A stretch of 64,000 nt of DNA from Zingiber officinale (GCF_018446385.1 NC_055996.1:49584365-49648364); one strand, 5' to 3'. Positions 46,850 to 58,987 are shown, counted from the first letter of the stretch. Notes: generated from the sequence alone by a model not told the origin. Numbers and translations are program-made.

Positions 46850-47876
46850 AATAAAAGAGATGTTAAGAAGATAATAATATCAAGGATTTATCTAAGTCTT
46901 GGTGAGCAACAAAAGTGAGGTTCGGTAAGGCTTTTGGGGAATTCATATAGTATCATGGTTCAAAACCCAGCTAGGGCAAAGGTGGGCTTGATAGTACTGG
47001 ATTTTCGACGATTGAGGTTAGATGTTGGGTGAATTATCATGAATACTTTCAGATTTATTTAGTGGATGAATCAAAAGAAGGTCGCTCACTCAAAGATTAG
47101 TCCGGTTTGTAAGGATCTGGATATCAGGATTTTATATATATATAAGGAATAGTTAGGTGGACGAAAGTTCAAATCCATTAAAGCTAGAAGTTGACTTTTG
47201 AATGCACATAAATTGCACTTTAAATTTATTGAGTAGACAAATCAAAAGAAAAGTTGTCTATCTATTATCAAATATTATCATATTTCATACTCTCCTCGTA
47301 GTATAATAGTAAAATATTCAGAGAAATAATTAAGAGGATGAGAATTTGAATTCTACTAAGGCTGAATATTCTTAGTATGCATAAATTGTTCGAATTTATC
47401 TGGTAGAAAAACTAAATATTCTTAGTATGCATAAATTGTTCGAATTTATCTGGTAGAAAAACTAAATATTCTTAGTATGCATAAATTGTTCGAATTTATC
47501 CGGTAGAAAAACTAAAGGGAAAGACTCTCTAACTAATATATAAAAAAGAAGTCTCTTAACATACTTTTTATAAAAAAAAAAAAAAACATAGGAGGAAAAG
47601 ACATCATGACTATATTTTTAATATATCTTATTTCACTGTATATCATTCGTAGTCATTGGTAATACTTAGTCAGACGTGTTTTCAATATTGAAGAATAGTA
47701 TTTGAAAATATTAAGAGTGACATGGACATTTTCACTGTCAAATAACAATAAAATTGCTGTGATAGTGATTTAATCTATTTGCTCATAGTTTAAGTGTTCA
47801 AACCTTGGAGAAGACATTATTTGGAGCTTATTTGTACATTTTATTTTCCTAAATTCTAATATATATTTTTATTTTT
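46850..47876. other. Intergenic stretch with related short modules and 50-bp tandem repeats
   Basis: No gene seen. Three diverged modules (about 46920-47090, 47150-47255 and 47290-47420) share a GTTCAAATCC-like box followed by GAATGCACATAAATTG and a TTTATC..GTAGA(C/A)AAA ending, as in decayed SINEs. The last module continues as three exact-looking 50-bp tandem copies at 47365-47514 (unit starting AATATTCTTAGTATGC). Confidence 0.5.
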
Positions 47877-49187
47877 TTCAAAGGGATAAATATTTTCCAA
47901 TGTAAAAGATAATGGCACGTATTTTATTTTATTTTATTTTAATTTTCACTGTGAAGGTGGTCATATTACGTTAGAGGTGAACTATATATATTTTTTTTAT
48001 AAAACGAATTAAACTATTGACTTGAAAGTTAAATTATTTCTGATAGTGTCATTATACAAATTTAAACCTCGACATTTTATATAAAAGGGGTTATCGGTAT
48101 CCCCTCAGCTAAAATAACAATAAATTCCTTATAAAAATAAATAAATTCCAGTCAAATAATTGATTAAAAATAAGTAAATTAACAAACGTGACAAAGAGTA
48201 GAAAGACTGATGACTGCAATAATCAAAAACCCCTAATTTCTTGTTCTCGAGGCAGACAAATTAGACTTTTGAGTTGCATCTCAATGGGAATTCCAACCCT
48301 AGTTTTTAATTTCCTTTCTTATCGCCATCTAAAAGCTAGGATATGACTTGTCAAGATAAGTGAACAAATTTCTTACCATCTCTTTTATCTATCAGACCTC
48401 TAAAAAAATAATGTCTTCGAGTTTAGGGTAAGACATGGAATGTTTACTTCGACGAATAAGTGATACGAAAATTTATAGTATAGTTAGCGTACGAGAAGAA
48501 ATATAATAAATAAGGAATAAATTAGTTATTCCAATGAAATAAAAATAATAAAGAGCCTTAAGTAAAATTCTTAAAGGCTGCAATTAGATTTATTTATTTC
48601 TTCCTTCTAAATCATGTGTTGTAGTTTGTAGATACCAAAAAGATGCCATGTATGTCATACGATGGCAAATACCATATAACAGTTGCTTGTCTCGATGGCC
48701 ATAAATACACAAAGAGCTCCTCTCATGATACTAAAATCCTCTAGAAGTGTTACTTAGAACAGTAAAAGTGTTACTGATCAATTTCTAATTATGACATATT
48801 GCAGAATTAATTTCTTTAAGTGGAAAGACAATCTTAGAACATTAGCTATGGAGCAACGAATTATTCATATTTCAGGATTTATTCTAGTGAACGATGGAAA
48901 ATTTAGATGGGGCATTATAGATCATCTCTAATGATACTTTAATTATTAGAAAAAAAATAATTAAAAAAAACCCCTAGAAGCTTCTAATATAATTTCTTTT
49001 ATCACTCGATAATATGTGGCACTATAGTCGTCTTGAGAAGTTTTCAACTTGACTTTGTTGCACTTTGAAAATTCTACCAATTCGTTTCTTTCCTGATCAC
49101 AGTTCCACATTATTTCCAAATATTTGTCTTACTCTTTATTAGCTTAATTGCCCCAACACTCGATCTAGATCCTATACTCACAAGATC

Positions 49188-49195
49188 TATATAAA
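49188..49195 (+). promoter_or_regulatory. TATA box of PR-10 copy 2
   Basis: TATATAAA lies 93 bases upstream of the ATG, in the same AGATC..AGAGGGGGTTACTCCCC context as at copy 1. Confidence 0.75.
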
Positions 49196-49280
49196 GAGGG
49201 GGTTACTCCCCCTCAACACGTCATCCCTTTCCCTTTCTACCTCTTAGTATCCAACTTTAGTTTCTTAATTCCCTACCAAA

Positions 49281-49938
49281 ATGGTTGTCGGTTCTTGCAT
49301 CGATGAAATTACCGTCAACGTTTCCAAATCAAGGCTTTGGAAGGGAGCGATCTGTGATGCACATATTTTGTACCCTAAGCTCTTGCCTGAAATTTTCGCC
49401 AAGTACGAACGTGTTGGAAAAGGAGTTGGCTCTATTAACATTCTTCACTTTGCTCCAGGTCTATAGCTGTTTTCTTTTACCAAATATATAGAAGGCGAAT
49501 AGCCTACTAAAATCGCATTAAGTAAAAAATATTTTTATATAGAATATCGATTTGTTCCAACTATTTTTTGTTATTGATTATAAATGCTAAAATATTCTTT
49601 AATTTTCGTTTTGTGCACAAACAATTGCAGCTTCCAAAATGCCAATAGGAAGTGTCAGCAAGATGAAGGTAGAGATATTCGATGAGGCAACATACTCGAC
49701 TAAGTATTCGGTAATCGAAGGAGGCTTTGTCGGCGTGTATTTTAAATCGGTTAGTTATGAGAGCACATTTGAAGCAACGGGCCCCAACACTTGCGTTGCA
49801 AAGATCAAGATCGTGTATGAAACACTTGAAGATAAGCCTCTTAGCGAAGAAGAGTTAAACGCCGTTAGAGGTGGATCAACCCAGGGGCTAAAGGCCATCG
49901 AAGCATATTTGATTGCCAACCCCGATGTCTATGCATAA
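49281..49938 (+). CDS. PR-10 / Bet v 1-like protein, intact copy
   Basis: Exon 1 is 49281-49458, the intron 49459-49630 (GT..AG) and exon 2 49631-49938, giving 161 residues, the usual PR-10 length. The N-terminus MVVGSCIDEITVNVSKSRLW matches the first beta strand and helix. GKGVGSI is the glycine-rich loop. KYSVIEGGF lies in the central strands and LKAIEAYLIANPDVYA forms the long C-terminal helix. PR-10/Bet v 1 proteins bind hydrophobic ligands such as cytokinins, flavonoids or brassinosteroids and are commonly induced in defence; the ligand here is unknown. Compared with copy 1 it lacks three residues in the P-S-P stretch before the last helix and has no premature stop. It has a TATA box and a polyadenylation-like AATAAAGG downstream (about 50061). 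It is the only clearly functional-looking host gene in the window. Confidence 0.92.
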
Positions 49939-51334
49939 ATCCCTATGTTTTGCATCCAAAAGTACTTGTTTTCCATCCTCGACTTTTATGACAAGTCTAT
50001 ATCTATCGTGCATCCGATAGTCGTGTGTCATTAATGAATGATGGTTTATATAGAATGCATCAATAAAGGATGATGTTTGTGCACTTGTTCGTGTAGGGAA
50101 ATGGTACACAATTTTCCATCTTTTGTCTCGTTGTATTAATCGTTATAAAAAAAATGATGGGACATTTTCATTATAAATGGAACCTATATTACATATACAT
50201 TTGGTGAGTTGAAATGGTTTTGACAAAGAAAATATGTGTATTTAATCATTTCATAGTTGAGATTTCTTTTCCAAGTATGAGGCTATTAGGTCAAGCTAAC
50301 TACATAAAATGATAAAACTAATTAACATATTTAGATATTTTAGTGTAAGTATTTTTTTTTTTCAAAAATTACATTGTAATTTTTACACAATTATTAAAAG
50401 TGATCCAGTATCCTTCATGTCTCATCCTGAATCTCATATTTATATTCCACATAAACTCTTCGAACATGTATCCTTATCTATACATATTGTGAATAAATTC
50501 ATCTAGATATTCTCCTAAAAGTCTTTGTGATTTAGTCAAAAACTGATAACATTTAATATATATTTTTTATCTTAAAGTCAATTTATTAAAATAAATCTAT
50601 CTTTAAGTCTCTCAATGTTAACAACCTAATATCATTTTAGAACTTTCTAGTGCATCACAATTTTAAATATCCTATTTAATTTTTGACTTTTTCTCCAATT
50701 CAATTTATAATAATCATAGTGTTTTTTTTGGGTCCCTGTGCTACATTATGACATCCAGATTATTACTTAACGATTCATGATTTGATCCCCAGCTATAATT
50801 TATTTATAAAAAATTTTCCTCCAAATAAATAGTGCAACCAAATAATGTAGGGCTTCTGAGCTAGTCACCGCGTGTATTTCTTGATTTACCTTGATGGCCG
50901 GTGGAAAACTTCCGTGGAGCCAGACCTGTCACCTCAGAGATAGCCAATGAGGCTAACTAAGTTTATCATTTTTTTTAGTCCTTACCCTGATCGCCAACTA
51001 TGATAAATTTATAGGATTTTTTCCTCTAAATGGGACACGCAACCAAAGAATGTTGGGCTTCTTGGCCACCCACCGCAAGTACTTCCTGATTCACCCTGAT
51101 GACTAGCGGAAAAATTCTGTATGACCAAGTCAAACACCCTAAGACTAATCAATAAAACTAACTAAACTTATCCATTTTTTTTATTGAGTCCTCACCCTAT
51201 AATTATTCACATATTTCAAATTGATAGCAACTAGAATTATCATACACTAGAGAAAATAATTATGTAATCTTCACAATTAAATAATTTTGTGCTACAATAT
51301 AATAATACACAATAAAAGACCAAAAAATACAACC

Positions 51335-51338
<4 letters not shown>

Positions 51339-51416
<78 letters not shown>
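51339..51416. repeat. Long TA microsatellite
   Basis: About 39 uninterrupted TA units. The matching place in duplication copy 1 (about 4617-4632) has only about 8, so it expanded after the duplication. Confidence 0.95.
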
Positions 51417-51421
<5 letters not shown>

Positions 51422-51479
51422 AAGACATTGTAGTAAATGGGATTTTATATTTTAATAAAATAGTCGACAGTATGTAGCT

Positions 51480-52612
51480 GAAATAAGAAAGACAAAATCA
51501 ATGCTAATACAATTTCTTTTACTTGGTTCGGAGCTTTTGACACCTCCTACTCCAAGGCCCGCAATCATTGATCATTTTCGTTGGACAATCCACTAAAGAT
51601 TCGTCAATTACAAATACAACAATTATAATAAATGAAATAAAAAATAATAAATACTTATCTCGATAACTTGCAAGGATGTAAACTTGAGCGTTGTCTTCGA
51701 CAAATAATTTCGACGTCGTAGAAATCTTTTCAGAACATCACGCAAGCACGGAAGTCGTAGATAATGATGTGTGTAAGGTGATGGTCGAACTCTCTTTTTA
51801 TAGCCTTGTCCGGGCACTTAGATCGGTCCCGGCCACCCCCATCAGGCTGATATGGGAACCCCTTAGCGAAACTCTATCCGACAACTGTTAACCTAACCCA
51901 AGCGCCTGGACGCTAACATGTGTTGGCCAATTAAAGGGTGCCAATTCATCTACTGGAGTGGCTAAGTTTGGGCCCATCCAAGCTCCTAGACCCACTTCGG
52001 GTGCTCGAACCTCCAAGTGCTTGGACTATTCCGAGCGTCTGGAAACACTTTTTTCAGTCAACTTCCAACTCACATAGTTAGACAGACAATCATAATATAA
52101 TAATCAGGACAGTCTTAGGATTGTTTAATTCTGATTTTGGATTTTGTGTGAACTCTTAGGTCAAACTGACACTTACTATTCTCTGAACAGAGAACACATC
52201 CTCACCTACTTTTCTCGGGAGAGTTAACTTTTTCCAAACACCTATTTGGACTTTTGCTCAGCATCTAATCTTAACCTTCGGGACTTCCTCTAGACATCCA
52301 ATCCTTGATCGACCTACACTTACGCCTGATGTAAGTGACCCCCAAGACTTCTACTTGATGTCCTCAATCTACCAAGTCTTTAGCCCGGTTCATCCAATTA
52401 GGACTTCGTGTCTAATCCCTTAACTAGGACTTCACGCCTAATTTCTTGACTATGAATTTTTGCCCAATCCATTGACCAAGATTTCATTACCCTGCCTCAA
52501 CTAGGTCTTACCTATACACTCTGGTAAGCTTGTTAGATGACAACACAGCTTAACTTTGAACTCTTTGCCATTATCAAAACTAGGTTAGATTAGCTGTTAC
52601 TTCCAGCACCAA
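51480..52612 (-). mobile_element. Relic SIRE-type LTR inside duplication copy 2
   Basis: Counterpart of 4630-5775. On the minus strand it starts TGGTGCTGGAAGTAACAG and continues with CTAGTTTTGATAATGGCAAAG, the typical opening of a SIRE/Maximus LTR. The GGTTCGGAGC..CTCCTACTCCAAGG stretch is shared with the LTR at 10926-12256. No other part of the element remains. Confidence 0.7.
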
Positions 52613-53034
52613 TATATATATATATATAGGGTTTTGATACCTTGCTTGATAATCTCATGTGCGACTATTTGCGATGCCACTCAGGACGCCTGGATTCAAT
52701 CTAGGTGTTGCGACGCCAGTCAGGCTACATGGATTGAGTCTAAGCACCCCAATTATTTTTTTATTAATTTTTTAAAAATCAATATTTTCTCATATATATA
52801 CCCCAAATACATTACTATGCCCCATAAACACCTAAAACTTTTTCATTTTTAATTTTTCTTTTAACTTGAATACTATAACCCAATTGGGAAACTTGAACTC
52901 TAGATATAAAATCTTAAAATTTTCTAGTTACTATAACCCAATTGGGAAGTTTGAAAAGAATTTTTCTTTTAAAAAAAAATATGCTAACCCAGGTGCCCCG
53001 AGTGTGCATAATCGCACACCAAACAAGGGTAGAA

Positions 53035-53408
53035 AATATATATATATATATATTATATACCAATATTTACCTTTGATATATAATCAAAGTCAAGAATTAA
53101 AAGATAGCAAAGAGACTTTCTTAACAATTCAAGATCATATAAGGCAACAAGAGTTACACCTAGAAACAATAACCGAAATATTAAAACAACAAAATAAACA
53201 GATTAAAACTATCAGACAAAATTTAGATTTTCTAAAAGAATCTCAAGATAACTTATTTAAAAGACAATTAAGGAATAAGGAAGTAAGTAGCTTTGACTCA
53301 CTAGACACACTAATACAACTTAAGGAGATACTAATAACCTACACCGACTTAGTCACAAACAAATTAGATAACTTACAACAAACCCTTGAGGAAGTTAAAT
53401 ATAAATGA
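53035..53408 (+). pseudogene. Pararetroviral ORF1-like, 5'-truncated
   Basis: The open frame upstream of 53035 belongs to flanking plant sequence, and no convincing start codon exists for the viral part. About 115 residues remain, Gln/Lys/Leu-rich with heptad spacing consistent with a coiled coil. In badnaviruses ORF1 is a small protein of poorly known function associated with virions. The stop overlaps the next start as ATGA at 53405-53408, as is usual in that genus. Confidence 0.55.
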
Positions 53409-53773
53409 GCAAACTGCACTTTGAAAATAATTACTACGAAGAGGCTTTAGAATTCTCCAAACAATTTGCTAAGACATCAGAAATAGGATATTGTAAACTT
53501 GAAGTAGTAGGAACAGGAGACCAAGTTCTTATTCAACAAAATAACACAATATTAGCCTTACTCACATCCTTACATCACAGACTCACAATAATAGATAACA
53601 AGCTACTACAATTAGAAGCTCAAATTAAAAATACACCTAAGACCACAGATTTATATGAAAGTATCAATACTATAACAAAAGATTTAAGTAAGCTCTCTAC
53701 TGGAGCCATAATCTCTCGAAAGAAACCAGAAAAATATAAATTTTTAACCTACAATGAGTCAAATACAATCTAG
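53405..53773 (+). CDS. Pararetroviral ORF2-like protein (122 residues)
   Basis: A complete short frame, of a length typical for badnavirus ORF2, whose product is a nucleic-acid-binding, virion-associated protein with a coiled coil. The middle (residues about 45-100) has leucine/isoleucine heptads and the C-terminus is lysine-rich, in keeping with this. It overlaps ORF1 by 4 bases and ORF3 by 20 bases. No stop inside, but with no complete genome next to it, expression is doubtful. Confidence 0.6.
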   Translation: MSKLHFENNYYEEALEFSKQFAKTSEIGYCKLEVVGTGDQVLIQQNNTILALLTSLHHRLTIIDNKLLQLEAQIKNTPKTTDLYESINTITKDLSKLSTGAIISRKKPEKYKFLTYNESNTI

Positions 53774-55935
53774 AACAGAGCCGTTTTTCGGTTTCTCACA
53801 AACAATAAGAGGACAAATGGAAGCAAATACTAATTCCTGGTTAGATAATAGCATAACGCAAGGGAGAAATAGTACCTCAACAAGTACATATCAATTAGAA
53901 GACTTAATAGATGTTGAAAGTAATATGGTTACTTTCTCAGATAGACAATTAACAATTTTAAATCCAAGACGATTATATAACCAAGGATTACTAAATTTCT
54001 CAACAGCACTTTACAGACATCATAGGACACAACCACTACATTTACCAGATGGAAGAGAAGAACACCTGACTCTCATGACTATAGAATCAGCAAGGGCACT
54101 ATCACAAAGAAGGCATAAATATATACATCTAGGACTATTGGTAATAGGACTTAGAGGACTTACAAGAAAAAGGATAGGGGCTAAATTATTTTTAGTCCTC
54201 TATGATTCTCGTTTTTCAGAAACAGAACAGGCAATTATTGGCCTTATAGAAGTAGATATGAATAACAACCTTGGAATAACATATTTCTGTCCAAATTTTA
54301 ATATGACTATAGAAGATTTTATTAAACATATCAAAATAAACATTCAGGCAAAAGGATATGGAAACTTTCTAAGAAATAACATACAAATTGACATAATCTT
54401 CTTGGGAAAAACAATGACACAAATTAATAATAGTTACAAAGTCCAAATAAATTCTATTATAAAGGCCTTAACATCAAAAGGGATATCCTTTTTGGAACCA
54501 AAAGATTTCTCTTCTGAAAACCTAGCAGGATTAGATTGGAATCTAAACTTAGACCTCCATACACAACAAAGAACATTAAGACCGAAAGAATCTATTATGT
54601 ACAAAAATAGGCATGGAAGAACAATAGTCAAGTTTAATGACTATCAACTCTCTACTTCTCAAGATGAAAAAGAAGAAGAAGAAGGAGAAAACTTTAATTT
54701 AATGAATATTGAAAGTATACTTGAAGAAACCAATAGTCAAGAGTTTCAAGGTTTTTATGATGACCTAGACGAATACATGTATACTCCTACTGGATTAACA
54801 TCCCATAAAAACGTAGAAGAATTGTTAGAATTTGAACACAATGAAAAAAAAATACATAGATTAGAATGGGATTGGGAGCTATATTTTGATGATGATCAGA
54901 ATATAATTGCTAGAAAACTCCCACAAATAAATCTTATGAATCCCCCTGAGTCATCAGGGACATCTCGACCATCTGGGCCAATGCCCTTAAATATACCTCC
55001 ATTAGCCACACAGTATCCTGAAAGTTCCATGGGGACAAGGGATTATGGCCAAGGGCATCCACCTAGAACTAGGATTGCTCCATACACCAATAATAATCCA
55101 TTACTTAAAACAATAGGAAAAAGACGACCACCATAAATTACTTATTTTGGAAAAAACTCTGTACTATTAAATATAGCAGAATGTGATGATCCCCAAATGT
55201 ATGACACATATCTAGAACAATGGATTGTTTCAGTCCAAAGGGACTATCAAGAAAAACATGAAATTGATATTGAATCAGGTGAAGCTATGATGCGAATAGG
55301 TGAAAATTACTTAGGAGATGTAGCAAGAGCTGCATGGGAAGCATATAAACAAAAATTTCCAGAAGACATTGCTAGAATAGCAGCCCAAGGAAATAATATT
55401 CTAAATTTTTGTTATACTATACATTGCCTGTTAACAGCTAAAGAATGCTAATACAGGCTTAGACCTAAGACAAAGAGAAGCAATGAGAGACTTAGAGCAA
55501 TTGCAACTTCTAAGTTGGAACTGGATCAAACCATTTTGTAATGATTTTTTGGCCCTAACAGCAATCTCAGGAAATTATTGTAATCCTGAATTAGGAGAAA
55601 GGCTGTTTAGTAAACTACCAGGAGATTTAGGAAAAGAAATCCATAAAGCATGGGCAGATATGAAAGTACCTCCACAATACGATAACATAGGAATAAGAAT
55701 ACAACACATTAAAGTAATACTGAAAGAAAAATGTACCTACATACAAATACAAAAACAACTTAAAAACCAACATTACGGTTTTTGTAGTCAAATTTATACT
55801 CCACAACAATACGGAGCTAATCCACATAAACAAAATAAAAGAAAAGGAAAACAACCTCATAAACCTAATATACAAACACGACATAAGGGAAAACCAAAGA
55901 AAACATATTTTGACCGAAAAAGTAATCAATGAAAA
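53754..55935 (+). pseudogene. Pararetroviral ORF3 polyprotein, 5' part, broken
   Basis: The first 460 codons (53754-55136) hold a movement-protein-like region (residues about 60-300) followed by an acidic, Pro-rich linker. After a TAA at 55134-55136 the same frame continues to 55451. A frameshift near 55440-55480 then leads to the frame 55483-55935, which has the Trp/Leu-rich core and basic Lys/Gln-rich tail of a caulimovirid coat protein. The zinc-finger motif expected after the basic tail is not seen. Polymerase domains are absent. The element J insertion at 55971 ends it. Two breaks plus truncation make it a relic. Confidence 0.7.
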
Positions 55936-55970
55936 CCCTACCTAAATAAAGATAAACATGTAAGAAAATA

Positions 55971-57066
55971 TGTTGGTGCAGGAAGCATCCGACGATCGAA
56001 CCTTAGTTTTGATAATGGCAAAGGATTCAAAGTTAAGTTAGTGTGTGATCTAACATGTTTGAATAAGTGTTTCAGGAAAGTCCTAGCTGCGGTTAGGCAG
56101 GTGAAAAACCCTAAGGGGTGGTAACCTTAGGTCCTAGGGGGCGGTAACCCTAGGTGGAGGAAAACCCTAAGGGGCGGTAACCTTAGGTCCTAGGGGGCGG
56201 TAACCCTAAGTGGAGAAAATCCCTAGGGGGCGGTAACCCTAGGTCCTAGGGGGTGGTAACCCTAGGCGAAAAGTCCAGTCGATCTGGAGGACCGGACTGG
56301 TATCAGGTAATCTCTCCTGAGGGGAGTAGGTGAGGACACGTTCCCCGTAGAGGGAACAGTAGGCGTCGGGTCGACCTAGGGTTTCCGGTTGGAAATCCGA
56401 AGTCAGACTCGGACAGTCCGAAGACTGTCAGTTCTTCTTTATCAGATTCTAATATCGTCTTGCAGGGTATGCAATTGCTCGGACTAACCTTGTTTTGCAG
56501 GAGAAGCGGCTCCTAGAAAAAGGAGGTCCGGGCGCCCGGAGGTCCGGGCGCCCGGAGGTCCGGGCGCCCGGAACAGGTCCAGGCGCCCGGGACCAATTTT
56601 TATCCCCTGCGCGACTTCGCGACGTGGAGCAACCTGGTTGGCTGGCCACGTCACACTCCAGGCGCCCGGAACCTCATATAAAAGGAGGGTTGAGGTGCAG
56701 CTTTAAGAACAACCATCTTCTAAGCATTCTCCGTGCGACAAGCTGCTAACGTCTCGACTCAGAAGTGCTGCAACGACAATTCGGAGCTTCAGCTTTATTC
56801 TTTTTATTGTCGGTATAATATTCTTTTCTGCTTAAATTGGAGTTAGCGTGTAATAGTTTTTACGAATTATAGTTGTTGCCCACCGGAAGCGATCAAGGAT
56901 CGCGGGCCTTCGAGTAGGAGTCGTCACAGGCTCCGAACGAAGTAAATCCTTCGTGTCCACTTTATTTACTTTTCCGCTGCGTTATTTCTGAACTAGCTTT
57001 TACGATTTCGAAAAACAAAATAGCCACGAGCGCTATTCACCCCCCTCTAGCGCTTTCGATCCATCA
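55971..57066 (+). repeat. 5' LTR of element J
   Basis: Starts TGTTGGTGCAGGAAGC and ends CGATCCATCA (1096 bp). It holds a tandem array of CCTAGGGGGCGGTAACCCTAGG-like units (56090-56275), GGGCGCCCGG palindromes (56526-56590 and 56660), and a TATA box (CATATAAAAGG at about 56676). Confidence 0.9.
56090..56275. repeat. CCTAGGGGGCGGTAACC tandem array in element J LTR
   Basis: Seven alternating units of (T/C)CCTAGGGGGCGGTAACCCTAGG type, in about 25-bp steps; each unit is close to an inverted repeat (CCTAGG..CCTAGG). The array is repeated in the 3' LTR at about 63300-63460. Confidence 0.85.
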
Positions 57067-57068
57067 AT

Positions 57069-57080
57069 TGGTATCAGAGC
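57069..57080 (+). other. Primer-binding site of element J
   Basis: TGGTATCAGAGC begins two bases after the LTR; complementary to the initiator methionine tRNA 3' end. Confidence 0.9.
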
Positions 57081-57329
57081 GGGGTCATTTTGAATCGGTG
57101 CAACCACCATTCAAAATATTTTTTCGTGGTATTTTTTAGATTTTCGGAGTCGATTAGAATTTAGCCTCATAGCTATATTCTAATTCTTTTTCCCTCGAAT
57201 CAGTTTTTCTCGGAATTGGTGCAACACCACCCGAGTTCGTGATCCATTTTTTTTTCCTTCCGCACTACTAAGCCAGGACCAAGTCCTAGGACATTTTGTT
57301 GGTTATTTTTCGTTTTAGGTTAATCTGAA

Positions 57330-58987
57330 ATGGCCCTTCAAGAAGGCTACAGTACAACCCGCCCTCCGCTATTCACCGGAGACGACTTCGGGTACTAGAA
57401 GGGTCGGATGGAGGCATATCTCCAGACTCACTTTGAAGTCTGGATGATTGTCAAAACCGGATTCCAACTACCATCTGATAGCGCCGGCAAACCACTACCG
57501 TACGAGGACTGGGATGCATCTTTTATCAAGAAGGTGGAAGCAAATGTCAAGGCAACCTGCACCCTCCAGTGTGGCCTATCAAAAGAAGAACTCAACCGCG
57601 TCGGCCCCTTCAACAGTGCCAAAGAGTTGTAGGAGAAGCTAATTGAACTTCACGAAGGGACATCCGACACCAAAGTAAGTAAAAGAGACCTAATTTTTAA
57701 TAAATTATTTAACATCAAATTGCAGGAAGGTGAAACAGCTGCCCAACTCCATGCCCGGATTCAAGATCTGCTCAATGGTCTTCATGCAATTGGACAGAAG
57801 GTAGACAACCAGGACATCATAAGGTATTCTCTAAACGCCTTTCCAAGGAACACCTTGTGGGCATCCATGGTAGATGCCTACAAGGTCTCCAAGGACCTAT
57901 CTACCATTAAACTAGATGAACTTTTTACAGAACTCGAACTTCACGAACAGACTAATGCACGCCCGACCGAGAAAGGGTTGGCTTTGGTTGCAGGAATAGG
58001 GAGATCGCATGAGTCAAAAATCAAGCAGAGAACCGAACCTGAGTCAGAAGAAGAACCAGATTCAGAAGACGACGATGAACTTACAACCGAGATAGTCAAC
58101 TTAGTAAAGAAGCTCTGCAAAAAGAAGGGTTCAACAAAAAGGATCTCAGAAAGGTCATTCAGTCTAAAGAAGCCCAACCAAGCTCGAAGGTTAAATTCAA
58201 AGTGACCTGCTACAGATGCAATCAGAAGGGTCACATCAAGGCAAATTGCCCGAACCAGAAGGATCCAAAGAAACCCAAAAGAAAGAAAGCATTGAAGGCA
58301 ACATGGGACGAGTCCTCTTCCGAGGAATCCGACGACGAAGAACTAGAACAGACGAACTTTCTCGCCTTGACAGCCCGGGACTACACCAACGGATCCGGAA
58401 GTGAGGTCGAATCGGAAACCGAGTCCGAGAGAAGCCACGGATCCACATCCGTTTCCGAAAGACCGAACCCCTCTGTAAGTAAAAATCGTTTATATAGCTT
58501 AATTAATTATTTAATGCATAAAGTAGCTAAGTCCAAGATTCGAATCAAAACACTTCTAAAGGAGGTAACACTCCTTAAAGAAACGCCAAACAACGAATCC
58601 TTAACTGATCAAGTTCAGACTAGAACCTCAACTCAAGTTCAAAAACTTGAGGAAGATAATTCCAATATGAAAAGTCAGGTAAAGGATTTGAAAACTACCC
58701 TAGAACAATTTTCCTTGGGATCCAAGAATCTTGATTTGATTCTTGGAACACAAAGGGCAATCTACAATCGAACTGGACTAGGATATAAAAAGAAAAATAA
58801 ATCTTACCTATCCTTAATAAACAAACCAAATAGAAAAATGGTCCAAGCATGGGTTGCCAAGTCCAACCTGATCAATCAAGTTGGACTTGGGCATTATTGG
58901 GTTCCTAAGGATCAAATACATTACCTCAATAAACCTTATCGAGGCTATGATCCAGGGGGAGCTAAAACAATAAAAATTCGAAATTAA
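57330..58987 (+). pseudogene. SIRE-type Gag of element J, two stops and a frameshift
   Basis: ATG 57330 starts MALQEGYSTTRPPLFTGDDF, the N-terminal DUF4219/UBN2 domain of copia Gag. TAG at 57399-57401 and TAG at 57630-57632 replace the Trp expected in GYWKGRM and KELWEKL. The UBN2 part continues to about 58110 (ELFTELELHEQ). A frameshift in the A/G run near 58116-58127 moves the frame. The zinc knuckle CYRCNQKGHIKANC lies at 58208-58249 in the new frame, followed by an acidic stretch and a coiled coil. The C-terminus near 58900 (GLGHYWVPKDQIHYLN) is typical of this lineage. Gag would form the particle and bind RNA. Both stops fit G-to-A changes of TGG. Confidence 0.82.

Larger units (their letters stand above)
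47877..53035 (+). repeat. Segmental duplication, copy 2 (PR-10 locus)
   Basis: Collinear with 1845-6110. It includes promoter region, PR-10 gene, 3' flank, relic LTR and a CCCAATTGGGAA tail, with some extra local sequence (50100-50690) and an expanded TA repeat. The stretch 50110-51330 downstream of the gene has no other gene. Confidence 0.85.
53035..55970 (+). mobile_element. Endogenous badnavirus-like pararetrovirus fragment
   Basis: Three consecutive plus-strand frames have the order and overlaps of a badnavirus-type genome (family Caulimoviridae): the end of ORF1, a short ORF2, and the start of the large ORF3 with a movement-protein-like part then a coat-protein-like part. Base composition is strongly A-rich on the plus strand, unlike the flanks. 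The fragment lacks the protease, reverse transcriptase and RNase H, because the SIRE element J begins at 55971. The remainder may continue beyond the window. In-frame stops and a frameshift show it is an old, non-functional copy. Confidence 0.75.

Noticed and set aside
51240..51428. ORF encoding an alternating Tyr-Ile run
   Set aside because: Direct translation of the TA microsatellite.
52866..53035. Viral ORF1 starting at 52866
   Set aside because: This part matches the tail of the PR-10 duplication (about 5890-6050), so the open frame here is plant flank joined by chance to the viral frame.
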